DNA of 64,000 bases, taken from assembly GCF_000019225.1 (NCBI RefSeq), contig NC_010995.1, forward strand, positions 4,512,574 to 4,576,573, in the 5' to 3' direction. The DNA is from Cellvibrio japonicus Ueda107 (GTDB lineage Bacteria > Pseudomonadota > Gammaproteobacteria > Pseudomonadales > Cellvibrionaceae). The position numbers and the translations under genes were made by a program. This document shows positions 41,973-51,988 of this stretch, one piece after another (the stretch's first letter is position 1; every line of letters starts with the position of its first letter). The notes under the pieces were generated by a model. That model saw nothing but the letters and a program-made list of their open reading frames with translations, made no database searches and had not been told where the DNA came from.

Positions 41973-44237
41973 TTAGTTACTGACAAACTTGGATAACAAG
42001 CGGATATAGGCCACCTGGTAATCGTTGTGGTTCTCCGTGACTTCCCAGGAATTGAGCGGCCAACTGGTATTAAAGTCGAGGTAAGACTTCATCGCCGGCT
42101 GGCCAGTGGGGGGATTGGGAGCGGCCGTGCCGCAATCCTGGTGAGGGTTTTGCGTGTTGCAATTACTATCCCAGTTATAGTTAGGGTTGGGGCCGCCAAC
42201 CAGGAAACCGGGTGCCGGACCGTAAACGGACTGACCCACTCGATCCCAATTCGCACTTTTATCAGCAAACCAGGAGTGATAAAACTCATTGACTGAACTG
42301 TGCACACCCAGGCTGTACATATTGGACAGATAAACCATACCCAGGGGATTGGTGCCATGCAGATAGTTGAGATACCCCAGCGCGGCATTATTGGCTTCCC
42401 CCGCATGCTGACTGGACAGGGCTGCATAATGCACAAACAAAGTCCCCCTTTGTGACATAGAGCGATTGCTGCCCCAGGAAAAACCTCCTGCACCCTCCAG
42501 GTATACGCGATATGCGTCATTTGCATTGCGCACACCCGCAAGGTAATCAGAACCGGTTATCTGGTTACTGTAATCCGAGCGAATGGTATTAGCAGTTGAA
42601 CTGGTTGCACCGGGTAAGCTGGCGTAATACAGGAAGGTATTAACGCGATTGGTATTCCAGTGGGATACCCAATACAGCCGGTTACTGTTGATAAAGTTTT
42701 CGGCAAGGGTTTTATAGGCATCGGTACCTGTTAGTGCAAACAGATAAACCGCTGCCTGGACTTTCTTTTCAGTAAGGGCATTGGCACAACGCTGTTGTGC
42801 AGTGGCATCACTGCCCGGTGCGGAACAGACCTCCTGATCACCCGCACCCAACCCCTGATAAATACCCTGGTTATTGTTAACACGCACATCCGGATTATTG
42901 CCAGCCCAGGTCCAGGCATTAGCCGCACGAGTTTGCAAGTCAGCAGCGTAGCTTGCTAGCAATTCATTACCCAGGTCGGCAAATACCTTGGCACCAAAGG
43001 CAAACGCGGCGGCACTGCTCAGGGTAGCCGATGTACTGGCCGGGCCATAATAACTGCACCCCATTGCTGCCGAAGGCGGGCTGGCGTGTGCCAAGCCAAG
43101 AATGGACAATACTGACCCATCGTTATTTTGCATTTTTTTCAGCCAGTCAAATCCCCATTTGATTTCATCGATGAGGTCGGGAATACCGTTGCTGGATTCA
43201 GGAATATTAAAGTCATCCGTCCAAGCCGATGGGTTTTCCAAATAAGCGTGGAGCAGGGCAATCAGGTAATCGGCATGCCAGTTGGTGTATTTATTGTAAT
43301 CGCCGGCATCAAACCAGCCCCCGGACAAATCCTTTTCTGTACCACTAACACCAGTGATAGTGTTGCCTTCACGTTTAAACAAACGTGCCTGGGTATCCTG
43401 GCAACTCCCTAAGTGACTGGCACCATCTGTCCAGCCAGCCTCTGCATAGGGCTGTTGTTTGGCAAAACCGGCCCGCTGGTAAAAGAAGGTACGCACAGCG
43501 TGTTTAAGGACAGGCTTATAGACATCGGCTGCAATCCTGAATCCGGGTGAACGCACATTGCGCTCTACATCGACAACGGCGTAATTACCTGTCGCGGTGA
43601 CATTGGAAAAATCAAACCACCAGACCTTATCACCCGCTTCCGCCGATACGGCACCACTTTTCCAGGCGCTGGCCGTACCTGTGTGCACAACCTGCCCATT
43701 GTGCAGGTTAACCAGTTGGTAGTTGCCACCGGGTGTAAAACTCTGTTGCGCATCAAAACCGGTTTGGGGATCGCGAATCACGGCTATCTTTTGCGCATCC
43801 GGCAGGTAGCCGAACTGATCGACCACCATAAAATTGCTGATGCTGGCAGTGAGCGAACCCTCAGAACTTGCCGAGCTGGCACTTGAGCCAGGGGAAGATG
43901 CAACACTTGAACTGCTGATAGCGCTGCTACTGGAGGATACAGGCTCCACACTGGCAGTGCTTGAACTCACCGATGAGCTTATCGAGCTGCTGGAGCTGTC
44001 TTCCGCGCTGGAACTGCTAATCGCGCTGGACGAACTGGATGTCACAACCGATGACAGGCTGCTGGATACTGCGCTTGAAACCTGTACTGCACTGGATGAA
44101 TGGCTGGAACTTATTGAACTGGCCACCGAGGAAACGACCGCAGAACTGTTGGAACCTCCGCTACCGCCACCACCGCCGCCACAGGCAGTTATTATTCCGG
44201 TCAGGCTGATCACGAAAAGACGGGATGATAAGGACAT
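41973..44237 (-). CDS. GH9 cellulase lipoprotein with long Ser-rich linker
   Basis: A 754-residue endo-beta-1,4-glucanase-type enzyme. The signal peptide ends in a lipobox (IITAC, Cys19), so it should be anchored to the outer membrane. Residues 20-130 are a glycine run and then an almost pure serine linker. Next come a CelD_N Ig-like domain (from about residue 132) and the GH9 catalytic domain, with catalytic aspartates in WFDAGDY (Asp310, Asp313) and the acid Glu735 in EVTENHNDYQ. Serine-rich linkers are common in Cellvibrio polysaccharidases. It acts on cellulose or cello-oligosaccharides at the cell surface. Complete. Confidence 0.92.
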   Translation of the reverse strand: MSLSSRLFVISLTGIITACGGGGGGSGGSNSSAVVSSVASSISSSHSSSAVQVSSAVSSSLSSVVTSSSSSAISSSSAEDSSSSSISSSVSSSTASVEPVSSSSSAISSSSVASSPGSSASSASSEGSLTASISNFMVVDQFGYLPDAQKIAVIRDPQTGFDAQQSFTPGGNYQLVNLHNGQVVHTGTASAWKSGAVSAEAGDKVWWFDFSNVTATGNYAVVDVERNVRSPGFRIAADVYKPVLKHAVRTFFYQRAGFAKQQPYAEAGWTDGASHLGSCQDTQARLFKREGNTITGVSGTEKDLSGGWFDAGDYNKYTNWHADYLIALLHAYLENPSAWTDDFNIPESSNGIPDLIDEIKWGFDWLKKMQNNDGSVLSILGLAHASPPSAAMGCSYYGPASTSATLSSAAAFAFGAKVFADLGNELLASYAADLQTRAANAWTWAGNNPDVRVNNNQGIYQGLGAGDQEVCSAPGSDATAQQRCANALTEKKVQAAVYLFALTGTDAYKTLAENFINSNRLYWVSHWNTNRVNTFLYYASLPGATSSTANTIRSDYSNQITGSDYLAGVRNANDAYRVYLEGAGGFSWGSNRSMSQRGTLFVHYAALSSQHAGEANNAALGYLNYLHGTNPLGMVYLSNMYSLGVHSSVNEFYHSWFADKSANWDRVGQSVYGPAPGFLVGGPNPNYNWDSNCNTQNPHQDCGTAAPNPPTGQPAMKSYLDFNTSWPLNSWEVTENHNDYQVAYIRLLSKFVSN

Positions 44238-44334
44238 ACAAACCTCTTTATGGTTATTTTGTCCCTATCCTACACCACCCAAGAAACCGGTTACAGGATA
44301 CAGCACTTATTTTTGCATCTTTGGCCCATCCAAT

Positions 44335-44360
44335 AAAAACGGAGCCGAAGCTCCGTTTTT
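44335..44360. terminator. Bidirectional terminator after the XRE-2TM gene
   Basis: AAAAACGGAGC and GCTCCGTTTTT pair perfectly around CGAA. A runs on one side and T runs on the other make it usable on both strands. It follows the XRE-2TM gene (stop at 44368) on the minus strand and separates it from the cellulase gene. Confidence 0.85.
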
Positions 44361-44367
44361 ACCAGCA

Positions 44368-44826
44368 CTAGAGCTTGCGCCCCAGTCGCTTTTCTACCAT
44401 TTTCCGCTCCCAGCGCGGGCTTAGCCAACCAAATACTTCATAAGCCCAGCACCCGTGCAACAAAACCCCTAATCCCCATCCCATAAAGGGCCAATAGATA
44501 TGTTCAATCTGGTGGCCACCGCTGAATAAAAACACACTGGTGAAAACCACATACATCAATACATGGGAATAGAATTCCTTAATTCCCTTTACATACTGCA
44601 TGGCCTCAACTTCATCGACTTTTAGCGGTTGTTCGCTCATATCATCTGCTCCTGACTCGAAGGTTGCCGGATCTACCTCAAACACCGAGGCCAGTGATTT
44701 GATTGTTTCCAAGCCAGGTTTACTACCGCGCTCTATACGCTGGATCGTCCTGATACTCAGGCCGGTCAATTCCGCCAATTGCTCCTGTGACCAACCGCGC
44801 TGTAACCGAAGCTTTCTTACAATCAT
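44368..44826 (-). CDS. XRE-type HTH fused to a 2TM membrane domain
   Basis: A 152-residue protein. Residues 1-60 are a Cro/C1-type HTH (GWSQEQLAELTGLSIRTIQRIE). After a short acidic linker, residues about 80-140 hold two transmembrane helices (VLMYVVFTSVFLF and MGWGLGVLLHGCWAYEVFGW) of the 2TM domain type, and a basic tail ends the protein. It would be a membrane-bound DNA-binding regulator; the signal it senses is unknown. ATG at 44826. The neighbours (cellulase and glmU) do not point to a target. Confidence 0.8.
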   Translation of the reverse strand: MIVRKLRLQRGWSQEQLAELTGLSIRTIQRIERGSKPGLETIKSLASVFEVDPATFESGADDMSEQPLKVDEVEAMQYVKGIKEFYSHVLMYVVFTSVFLFSGGHQIEHIYWPFMGWGLGVLLHGCWAYEVFGWLSPRWERKMVEKRLGRKL

Positions 44827-44952
44827 GTCATCACCTCAAACCTTGGGTGGAGCGACTATCGGTCAAATACGCCTCCAGCAACACGTCAGCAACCTGACAT
44901 GTTTGCGACAACAACGATTTTTCTATTGGGATGAAGAGCACAACAATAGGGC

Positions 44953-46314
44953 TCAGGATTTCCTGGTAGGCCGCTCCCAGCCTTGAATATTGCGCTGTTT
45001 ACCACGCGCTACGGCTAATTCAGCGGCGTCTACATCGCGGGTGATAACCGAGCCTGCACCCACCGTTGCACCGGCGCCGATATTGACTGGCGCCACCAGG
45101 GCTGAGTTGGAGCCGATAAAGGCGTTATCACCAATCTCGGTTTTGAATTTATTCACACCGTCATAGTTACAGGTGATAGTACCTGCACCCACATTCACGC
45201 CACTGCCTACACGTGCATCACCGATATAGCTCAGGTGATTTACCTTGCTGCCTTTGGCGATAACCGCTTTTTTGGTTTCAACAAAGTTGCCAATTTTCAC
45301 GGCATCCGCCAGGTTGGTCCCGGGGCGCAGGCGCGCGTAAGGGCCAATATCACAATCGGCGGCAATTACCGCATCTTCGATATGGCTAAATGCTTTGATG
45401 TGGGTGTTATTACCGATTTTGCTGTTGATAATGATGCAGTTGGGCTCGATCACCACACCATCGCCCAGGACAACCTCGCCCTCAATGACACAGTTGATAT
45501 CGATTACCACATCGCGGCCAGCACTCAGGTTGCCGCGACAGTCAAAGCGCGCCGGATCGAGCAGGGTCACGCCCGCGTCCATCAGTGCCCTGGCCTGTTG
45601 CTGCTGGTAGTAACGCTCCAGGGTCGCCTGTTGCTGGCGGTTGTTGATCCCTTCCACCTCCTGGATCGCCCCCGGTTGTTCCACATGGATGGCCACACCA
45701 TCTGCCTTGGCCATGGCAATAATATCGGTAAGGTAATACTCGCCCTGGGCGTTGTTATTGCCGAGCCTGGGCAACCATTGCTGCAAATGCCTGGCTTTCA
45801 CGGCCATGATGCCGGTATTGATTTCACAGATTAAACGCTGCTCGTCACTGGCATCTTTATGCTCCACGATAGCGACCACCGCACCGGAGGTATCGCGCAC
45901 GATGCGGCCATAGCCGCTGGGATCGGGCAGGTCAACGGTCAGCAATGCCATTTGTTGGTCGGTGACGCCGGCCACCAGCTTTTGCAGGGTCGCAGCGCGG
46001 GTGAGGGGCACATCGCCATACAGGATTAATACCGTCGCCTCGGGACGCAGGTGGGGCAGGGCCTGCTGAACCGCATGGCCGGTGCCCAACTGCTGGGCCT
46101 GTACAACAAATTTCACATCCGGCGCCGCCATGCGCTGCTCCACCTGTTCAGCGCCATGTCCTACGATCAATAAGAGCTGTTCACCACCCACCTGGCGCGC
46201 GGTATCAACAACATGCTGCACCAGCGGCTTGCCGCCAATGGGATGGAGCACCTTGGGCAAATCGGAACGCATACGAGTGCCTTTACCGGCGGCAAGAATC
46301 AAGATATCGAGCAT
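44953..46314 (-). CDS. glmU: Bifunctional GlmU (acetyltransferase / uridylyltransferase)
   Basis: A 453-residue enzyme that makes UDP-GlcNAc from glucosamine-1-phosphate. The N-terminal pyrophosphorylase domain begins ILAAGKGTRMRSDLPKVLH. The C-terminal left-handed beta-helix shows hexapeptide repeats and the acetyltransferase histidine region (KKAVIAKGSKVNHLSYIG split over the repeat). I start at the ATG at 46314, seven bases after AAGGA; an in-frame codon at 46338 lacks a site. It works directly downstream of GlmS, encoded 4 kb away. Confidence 0.97.
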   Translation of the reverse strand: MLDILILAAGKGTRMRSDLPKVLHPIGGKPLVQHVVDTARQVGGEQLLLIVGHGAEQVEQRMAAPDVKFVVQAQQLGTGHAVQQALPHLRPEATVLILYGDVPLTRAATLQKLVAGVTDQQMALLTVDLPDPSGYGRIVRDTSGAVVAIVEHKDASDEQRLICEINTGIMAVKARHLQQWLPRLGNNNAQGEYYLTDIIAMAKADGVAIHVEQPGAIQEVEGINNRQQQATLERYYQQQQARALMDAGVTLLDPARFDCRGNLSAGRDVVIDINCVIEGEVVLGDGVVIEPNCIIINSKIGNNTHIKAFSHIEDAVIAADCDIGPYARLRPGTNLADAVKIGNFVETKKAVIAKGSKVNHLSYIGDARVGSGVNVGAGTITCNYDGVNKFKTEIGDNAFIGSNSALVAPVNIGAGATVGAGSVITRDVDAAELAVARGKQRNIQGWERPTRKS

Positions 46315-46447
46315 GGAAGAATCCTTGTGAATGGGCAAAAACCGGGGCGCAGTTTACTCCTTATTCAAGCCGGCCAACACCTCGGGGGTTTACCCCCATA
46401 ACCCATTTCGCTAGTGTGACGAGCTCGACAATGCCTGGCTCGCCACG

Positions 46448-46894
46448 ATGAACAACCTCCTTTGCCCCTGCGGCTCCCGCCTCAATTACAGCATCTGCTG
46501 CCAACCCCTGCACCAGGGCACGCCCGCTGCCAACCCGGAAGCCTTAATGCGCTCGCGCTACAGCGCCTTTGTCCTGCGACTCGGCGATTACCTGCTGCAA
46601 AGCTGGCACAGCTCCACCCGCCCGATCTCACTCAGCCTGGAAAACTCGCCGGACTGGCGCGGGCTGCAGGTATTGAGTGCAAGCCAGCAGCAAGACCATG
46701 GCAAGGTCCACTTTCGCGCTGTCTATCGCGAGGGAACACACTGGGGTTTTCTGCAGGAAGAATCGGATTTTGTGCGAGAGCAGGGCCATTGGTATTACCT
46801 CCACGGCACAACCCGTGAAGGCCAACTCAAACCCGGTCGCAATGATCCATGCCTGTGTGGCAGTGGTAGGAAATTTAAGCTGTGTTGTGGGTGA
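46448..46894 (+). CDS. ychJ: YchJ-family SEC-C motif protein
   Basis: A 148-residue protein of the YchJ/UPF0225 type, with Cys-rich zinc-binding motifs at both ends: CPCGSRLNYSICC at the N-terminus and the SEC-C motif NDPCLCGSGRKFKLCC at the C-terminus. Between them is an NTF2-like core (RSRYSAF, HWGFLQEESDFV). The biochemical role is unknown. It is the only rightward gene in this core stretch and converges on the atp operon across a shared terminator. Confidence 0.88.
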   Translation: MNNLLCPCGSRLNYSICCQPLHQGTPAANPEALMRSRYSAFVLRLGDYLLQSWHSSTRPISLSLENSPDWRGLQVLSASQQQDHGKVHFRAVYREGTHWGFLQEESDFVREQGHWYYLHGTTREGQLKPGRNDPCLCGSGRKFKLCCG

Positions 46895-46917
46895 AAATAT
46901 AATGTGCTTATGTTGAT

Positions 46918-46951
46918 AAAAAACGGGCCTCAGTTGAGGCCCGTTTTTTAT
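46918..46951. terminator. Bidirectional terminator between ychJ and atpC
   Basis: AAAACGGGCCTC and GAGGCCCGTTTT pair perfectly around AGTT, with T-runs on either side. It can end both the rightward ychJ transcript and the leftward ATP synthase operon. Confidence 0.93.
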
Positions 46952-46967
46952 TGAAATCGCAACTTGC

Positions 46968-47393
46968 TTATTTGCCGGCTTTCTTTTTGATCGCCTGCAA
47001 GGTGCGCAATTGCGCAGCGGCTTCTGCCAGTTGTACGGCAGCGCGCTGGAAATCGATTTCCGATGCCTGCTCAGCCAATTGATGCTGGGCGCGCTCTTGC
47101 GCTTCAAGCGCAGCAGCCTCATCCATATCATTGGCGCGCAGGGCAGTGTCGGCCAGCACAGTCACATGGTAGGGTTGAACTTCAAGGTAACCACCGGACA
47201 CGTAGAAAATTTCTTCGGTTCCACCCTGTTTGATGACACGCACCGGACCTGGATTAATGCTGGTCAGCAAAGGCGCGTGACCATAGGCAACACCCAGATC
47301 ACCCAGGGCACCTGTTGCAACGACCATCTCCACCAGGCCGGAGAAGATTTCACGCTCAGCACTGACGATATCGCATTGAAGAGTCATGGCCAT
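46968..47393 (-). CDS. atpC: ATP synthase epsilon subunit
   Basis: A 141-residue F1 epsilon subunit, the last gene of the operon. The N-terminal beta-sandwich has MTLQCDIVSAEREIFSG and GILGDLG-like spacing around ATGALGDLGVAYGHAPLLT, followed by a helical hairpin C-terminus rich in Ala and Gln. It couples rotation of the c-ring to F1 and inhibits ATP hydrolysis. It lies 63 bp behind atpD. Confidence 0.95.
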   Translation of the reverse strand: MAMTLQCDIVSAEREIFSGLVEMVVATGALGDLGVAYGHAPLLTSINPGPVRVIKQGGTEEIFYVSGGYLEVQPYHVTVLADTALRANDMDEAAALEAQERAQHQLAEQASEIDFQRAAVQLAEAAAQLRTLQAIKKKAGK

Positions 47394-47456
47394 ACTTGTG
47401 TCTCTTGAACTTGGGTAAACGGCAAACCAGCCCCGCTTGGCACGGGGCTGAGGTTA

Positions 47457-48836
47457 TTACTTGAGTTTGCCGGCTTTTTCGATGGCTTCGTCGATACCGC
47501 CCACCATATAGAAGGCTTGTTCAGGCAGGTGATCGTAATCACCGGCTAACAAGCCTTTGAAACCACGAATGGTTTCTTTCAGGGGAACGTACTTGCCGGG
47601 TGAACCGGTAAATACTTCTGCCACGTGGAAAGGCTGGGACAGGAAACGCTCGATTTTACGCGCACGGTTTACAGTCAACTTGTCTTCTTCTGACAGTTCG
47701 TCCATACCCAGGATGGCAATAATATCTTTCAGCTCTTTGTAACGTTGCAATACCGATTGGACACCGCGGGCTACTAAGTAGTGCTCGTTACCAATAACCA
47801 TTGGATCAAGCTGGCGCGAGGTAGAGTCCAGTGGATCAATCGCCGGATAAATACCTTTCGCCGCAATATCACGACTCAATACTACGGTAGAGTCCAAGTG
47901 CGCAAAGGTAGTCGCGGGTGACGGGTCAGTCAGGTCGTCCGCCGGTACGTATACGGCTTGTACAGAGGTAATAGAACCGATCTTGGTAGATGTAATGCGC
48001 TCTTGCAGCACACCCATTTCTTCTGCCAGTGTTGGTTGGTAACCCACCGCTGAAGGCATACGGCCCAGGAGGGCAGATACTTCGGTGCCGGCCAGGGTGT
48101 AACGGTAGATATTGTCAACGAACAACAGAACGTCACGACCTTCGTCACGGAATTTTTCCGCCATGGTCAAACCGGTCAGGGCTACGCGCAAACGGTTGCC
48201 TGGCGGCTCGTTCATCTGGCCGTACACCATGGCTACTTTGTCGACCACGTTGGAATCTTTCATCTCGTGGTAGAAGTCGTTACCTTCACGGGTGCGCTCA
48301 CCCACACCGGCAAACACCGACAAACCGCTGTGCTCTTTGGCGATATTGTTGATGAGTTCCATCATGTTTACGGTTTTACCTACACCGGCACCACCGAACA
48401 GGCCGACCTTACCGCCTTTGGCGAAAGGGCAAACCAGGTCGATTACCTTAATACCGGTTTCCAGCAGTTCTTCTGAAGCGGCAAGCTCTTCATAGGCAGG
48501 CGCAGCGCGGTGAATCTGCATACGCTCCTGTTCGCCGATGGGGCCGGCTTCGTCAATCGGGTTACCCAACACATCCATAATGCGACCCAGGGTTTGCGTT
48601 CCCACGGGCACTTTGATGGGTTCGTTGGTATTGGTTACGCTCAGGCCGCGACGCAAACCTTCGGAGGAACCAAGAGCAATAGTGCGCACTACACCGTCGC
48701 CTAATTGCTGTTGCACTTCGAGGGTAAGGTTGCCTTCGCTGATAACCAGTGCATCATAAACTTTGGGTACTGCATCGCGCGGGAATTCCACGTCGATAAC
48801 GGCACCGATAATCTGAACGATACGTCCGCTACTCAT
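47457..48836 (-). CDS. atpD: ATP synthase beta subunit
   Basis: A 459-residue catalytic F1 subunit. The P-loop is GGAGVGKTVNMMEL near residue 150, with GERTREGND downstream and the DELSEEDKLTV motif near the C-terminus, all canonical. Length is standard. A 120-bp gap separates it from atpG. No anomalies. Confidence 0.98.
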   Translation of the reverse strand: MSSGRIVQIIGAVIDVEFPRDAVPKVYDALVISEGNLTLEVQQQLGDGVVRTIALGSSEGLRRGLSVTNTNEPIKVPVGTQTLGRIMDVLGNPIDEAGPIGEQERMQIHRAAPAYEELAASEELLETGIKVIDLVCPFAKGGKVGLFGGAGVGKTVNMMELINNIAKEHSGLSVFAGVGERTREGNDFYHEMKDSNVVDKVAMVYGQMNEPPGNRLRVALTGLTMAEKFRDEGRDVLLFVDNIYRYTLAGTEVSALLGRMPSAVGYQPTLAEEMGVLQERITSTKIGSITSVQAVYVPADDLTDPSPATTFAHLDSTVVLSRDIAAKGIYPAIDPLDSTSRQLDPMVIGNEHYLVARGVQSVLQRYKELKDIIAILGMDELSEEDKLTVNRARKIERFLSQPFHVAEVFTGSPGKYVPLKETIRGFKGLLAGDYDHLPEQAFYMVGGIDEAIEKAGKLK

Positions 48837-48956
48837 TTCCGGTTCCTCTTTGTCCAGGGGCTCTTTGACAAAAGCCTTGGATCAAAAATGTGAAGGTTTA
48901 AAAACAAAAACTTTTCGCTAGCCTAGTGTTTCGCTGGTTAGTGGGGAACTTGCAGC

Positions 48957-49820
48957 TTATTGCACCGCTGCCGCACCGCCCACAATTTCCGACAGTTCCT
49001 GGGTAATTGCTGCCTGACGCGCCTTGTTATAAATCAGCTTAAGGGTGTCGATCAGTTCACCGGCGTTATCGGTAGCGTTTTTCATCGCGATCATACGCGC
49101 GGCCTGTTCACAGGCCGCGTTTTCGACAACCGCTTGATACACTTGCGACTCGATATAGCGGGTGAGCAGCCCTTTCAACAAGGCTTCTGCGTCCGGCTCG
49201 TAAATGTAATCCCAGTGATGCTTGAGCTTGGTGGTCTCTTCTGCAACCAGCGGCAACAACTGATGGACATTGGGCTTTTGGGTCATGGTGTTGACGAATT
49301 CGTTACTTACCAGGAACAGCTTGTCGATCTTGCCTTCTTCAAACGCATCGAGCATGACTTTGACGCTGCCAATCAGATCCGCTAATTCCGGTGCTTCACC
49401 GATATCGCGGGTCGAGGCAATCACATTGCCGCCGTAGGTTTTGAAAAACTGTGCAGCTTTGGCACCGATAATACACAGGTCGATAGCAATACCCTGATCA
49501 GCCCAGACCTTCATACTTTTGATAGCGGTTTTGAACGCGTTGATGTTCAAACCACCACAGAGTCCGCGGTCACTGGAAACCAGGATATAACCCACACGCT
49601 TGACTTCACGCTCTTTCATAAAGCGGTGCTTGTATTCGGCGCTGGCGTTGGCCAGATGGCCGATCACGGCGCGAATACGCGTGGCGTAGGGCTTGCCCAA
49701 CTGCATGCGATCCTGTGCACGACGCATCTTACTGGCGGCAACCATTTCCATTGCGCTAGTAATTTTTTGTGTGCTTTTGACGCTCGATATCTGCGTCCGA
49801 ATTTCTTTTGTACCTGCCAT
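48957..49820 (-). CDS. atpG: ATP synthase gamma subunit
   Basis: A 287-residue central stalk subunit. The N-terminal helix (AGTKEIRTQISSVKSTQKITSAMEMVA, interrupted here for brevity) and C-terminal helix (RQAAITQELSEIVGGAAA) are the family hallmarks that form the rotating coiled coil. I use the ATG at 49820; two codons earlier a TTG is also in frame. SDRGLCGGLN is present. Confidence 0.96.
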   Translation of the reverse strand: MAGTKEIRTQISSVKSTQKITSAMEMVAASKMRRAQDRMQLGKPYATRIRAVIGHLANASAEYKHRFMKEREVKRVGYILVSSDRGLCGGLNINAFKTAIKSMKVWADQGIAIDLCIIGAKAAQFFKTYGGNVIASTRDIGEAPELADLIGSVKVMLDAFEEGKIDKLFLVSNEFVNTMTQKPNVHQLLPLVAEETTKLKHHWDYIYEPDAEALLKGLLTRYIESQVYQAVVENAACEQAARMIAMKNATDNAGELIDTLKLIYNKARQAAITQELSEIVGGAAAVQ

Positions 49821-49871
49821 ACTCAAAGACTCTTGAGAGAGTGATGAAGCTGCGCGTTGCGCAGCTTCCCA

Positions 49872-51416
49872 TTACCAGGTGCGGCTTGCTTTGAGCTTGG
49901 TGATCAGCTCTTTGAACTTGCCTTCCAGTTCGCCATTCCAATCGCCAGTCGCATCGATATGCGCTATGGTATCGGCGTACTCCGCTTTGGCGAAGGAGAG
50001 CAGGGCCGCTTCAAAATCCAGCACCTTGTTCACTTCGATATCTTTCAGGTGACCTTCGTTAGCGGCATAAAGCACCAGCGCCATTTGTGCAACAGAAAGG
50101 GGCGCAAATTGCTTTTGCTTCATCAGCTCGGTAACGCGTTGGCCGTGTTCCAGTTGCGACTTGGTCGCTTCGTCCAGGTCAGAAGCAAACTGGGAGAAGG
50201 CCGCCAACTCGCGATACTGCGCCAGTGCGGTACGAATACCACCGGACAGTTTCTTGATCACCTTGGTCTGCGCTGCACCACCCACACGGGATACAGAGAT
50301 ACCGGCGTTCATTGACGGGCGAACACCCGCGTTGAACATGGACGATTCCAGGAAGATCTGACCATCGGTGATAGAAATCACGTTGGTGGGAACGAACGCA
50401 GAAACGTCACCGGCCTGGGTTTCAATGATCGGCAGCGCGGTTAAGGAACCTGTTTGGCCTTTCACTTCACCATTGGTGAACTTCTCCACGTACTCTTCGC
50501 TCACGCGAGAGGCGCGCTCCAGCAGGCGCGAATGCAGATAGAACACATCGCCAGGATAGGCTTCACGACCTGGTGGACGGCGCAGCAGCAGGGAGATTTG
50601 ACGGTAAGCCCAGGCCTGCTTGGTCAGGTCGTCATAAATAATCAGTGCATCCTGGCCGCGGTCGCGGAAGTATTCACCCATGGTGCAACCGGCAAAAGGT
50701 GCCAGGAATTGCATGGCTGCTGGGTCAGATGCGGTAGCAGCAATTACGATGGTGTGATCCATGGCACCGTGCTCTTCCAGCTTGCGCACAACGCTGGCAA
50801 TAGAAGAGGCTTTCTGGCCGATAGCTACGTAAATACACTTAATGCCAGAGCCTTTTTGGTTGATGATCGCATCAACCGCAATAGCCGTTTTACCAATCTG
50901 GCGGTCACCGATGATCAGCTCGCGCTGGCCACGGCCAATCGGCACCATGGCATCGATCGCTTTCAAACCGATTTGCACTGGCTGGTCTACCGACTTACGC
51001 CAGATAACGCCAGGGGCAATTTTTTCCACCGCATCGGTTTGGCTGGTATTGATAGGGCCTTTGCCATCGATGGGGTTACCCAGGGCATCCACCACACGGC
51101 CGAGCAATTCGGGGCCAACGGGTACTTCAAGGATGCGACCGGTGCACTTACATTTTTGGCCTTCGGCAACACCGCGGTAATCGCCCAGGATTACTGCGCC
51201 GACGGAGTCGCGCTCCAGGTTCAGTGCCATACCATAGACACCGCCTTCAAATTCGATCATTTCGCCGTACATCACTTCGGCGAGACCGTGGATACGAATA
51301 ATACCGTCGGTTACGGAAACCACAGTACCTTCGTTTTGAGCTTCTGTTGAAAATTCAAGACCGGCAATACGCTGCTTGATGATTTCGCTGATTTCAGAAG
51401 GATTCAGTTGCTGCAT
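49872..51416 (-). CDS. atpA: ATP synthase alpha subunit
   Basis: A 514-residue non-catalytic F1 subunit. It begins [16 protein letters not shown], has the P-loop [13 protein letters not shown] near residue 170 and the alpha/beta signature [14 protein letters not shown] near residue 365. Full length. ATG at 51416, 24 bp behind atpH. Confidence 0.98.
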
Positions 51417-51440
51417 GCTCTGTTCCTCAACCCTAATTAG

Positions 51441-51977
51441 TTAGGATTTCAATGCTTCGGCGAGTTTAGCCAAACGTCCGCGCACTGAACCGTCGATAAC
51501 TGTGTCACCGGTGTGGATAACAACACCACCCAGCAAGCTCTTGTTTATAGAGCTGTGTACACTCACGTTACGATCCAGTTTGGCGCTCAGGGCTTGGGCC
51601 AGTTTGTTAATCAGGTCGACAGGCAACTCATAAGCTGCTGTCACCTCGACATCAATCGTTTTTTCCTGCTGGGCCTTCATTCTGGCGAACAACTCCTTGA
51701 TATAAGGAAGCAGTGCCAGACGCTTGTTGCTCGCAAGGGTGCGGATGAAGTTTTGTTGCTTTTCATCCAGCTGATCACCGCAAACTTGCACGAAGACGGA
51801 AGCTTTTTGCTGTGCAGACAGGGCTGAAGCGGCGAGCGCTTTTTTAACCTGCTCCTGTGCTGCTACGGCGGCTGAAACTTCCAGTGCTTCATACCAGGAC
51901 TGCAATTGATTGGCAGCCTGGGCAAATTCAAATGCTGCTTTGGCGTAAGGTCTTGCCAAGGTGGTTAGTTCAGCCAT
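51441..51977 (-). CDS. atpH: ATP synthase delta subunit
   Basis: A 178-residue OSCP/delta subunit linking F1 to the peripheral stalk. The N-terminus ELTTLARPYAKAAFEFA and the C-terminal GGVVIHTGDTVIDGSVRGRL are typical. It is located 11 bp behind atpF. Complete. Confidence 0.96.
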   Translation of the reverse strand: MAELTTLARPYAKAAFEFAQAANQLQSWYEALEVSAAVAAQEQVKKALAASALSAQQKASVFVQVCGDQLDEKQQNFIRTLASNKRLALLPYIKELFARMKAQQEKTIDVEVTAAYELPVDLINKLAQALSAKLDRNVSVHSSINKSLLGGVVIHTGDTVIDGSVRGRLAKLAEALKS

Positions 51978-51988
51978 ATCTACCTCTC

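Noticed and set aside
43834..44424. 196-codon plus-strand frame opposite the GH9 cellulase
   Set aside because: It is the antisense of the serine-codon linker, giving a Leu/Glu/Thr-rich low-complexity translation.
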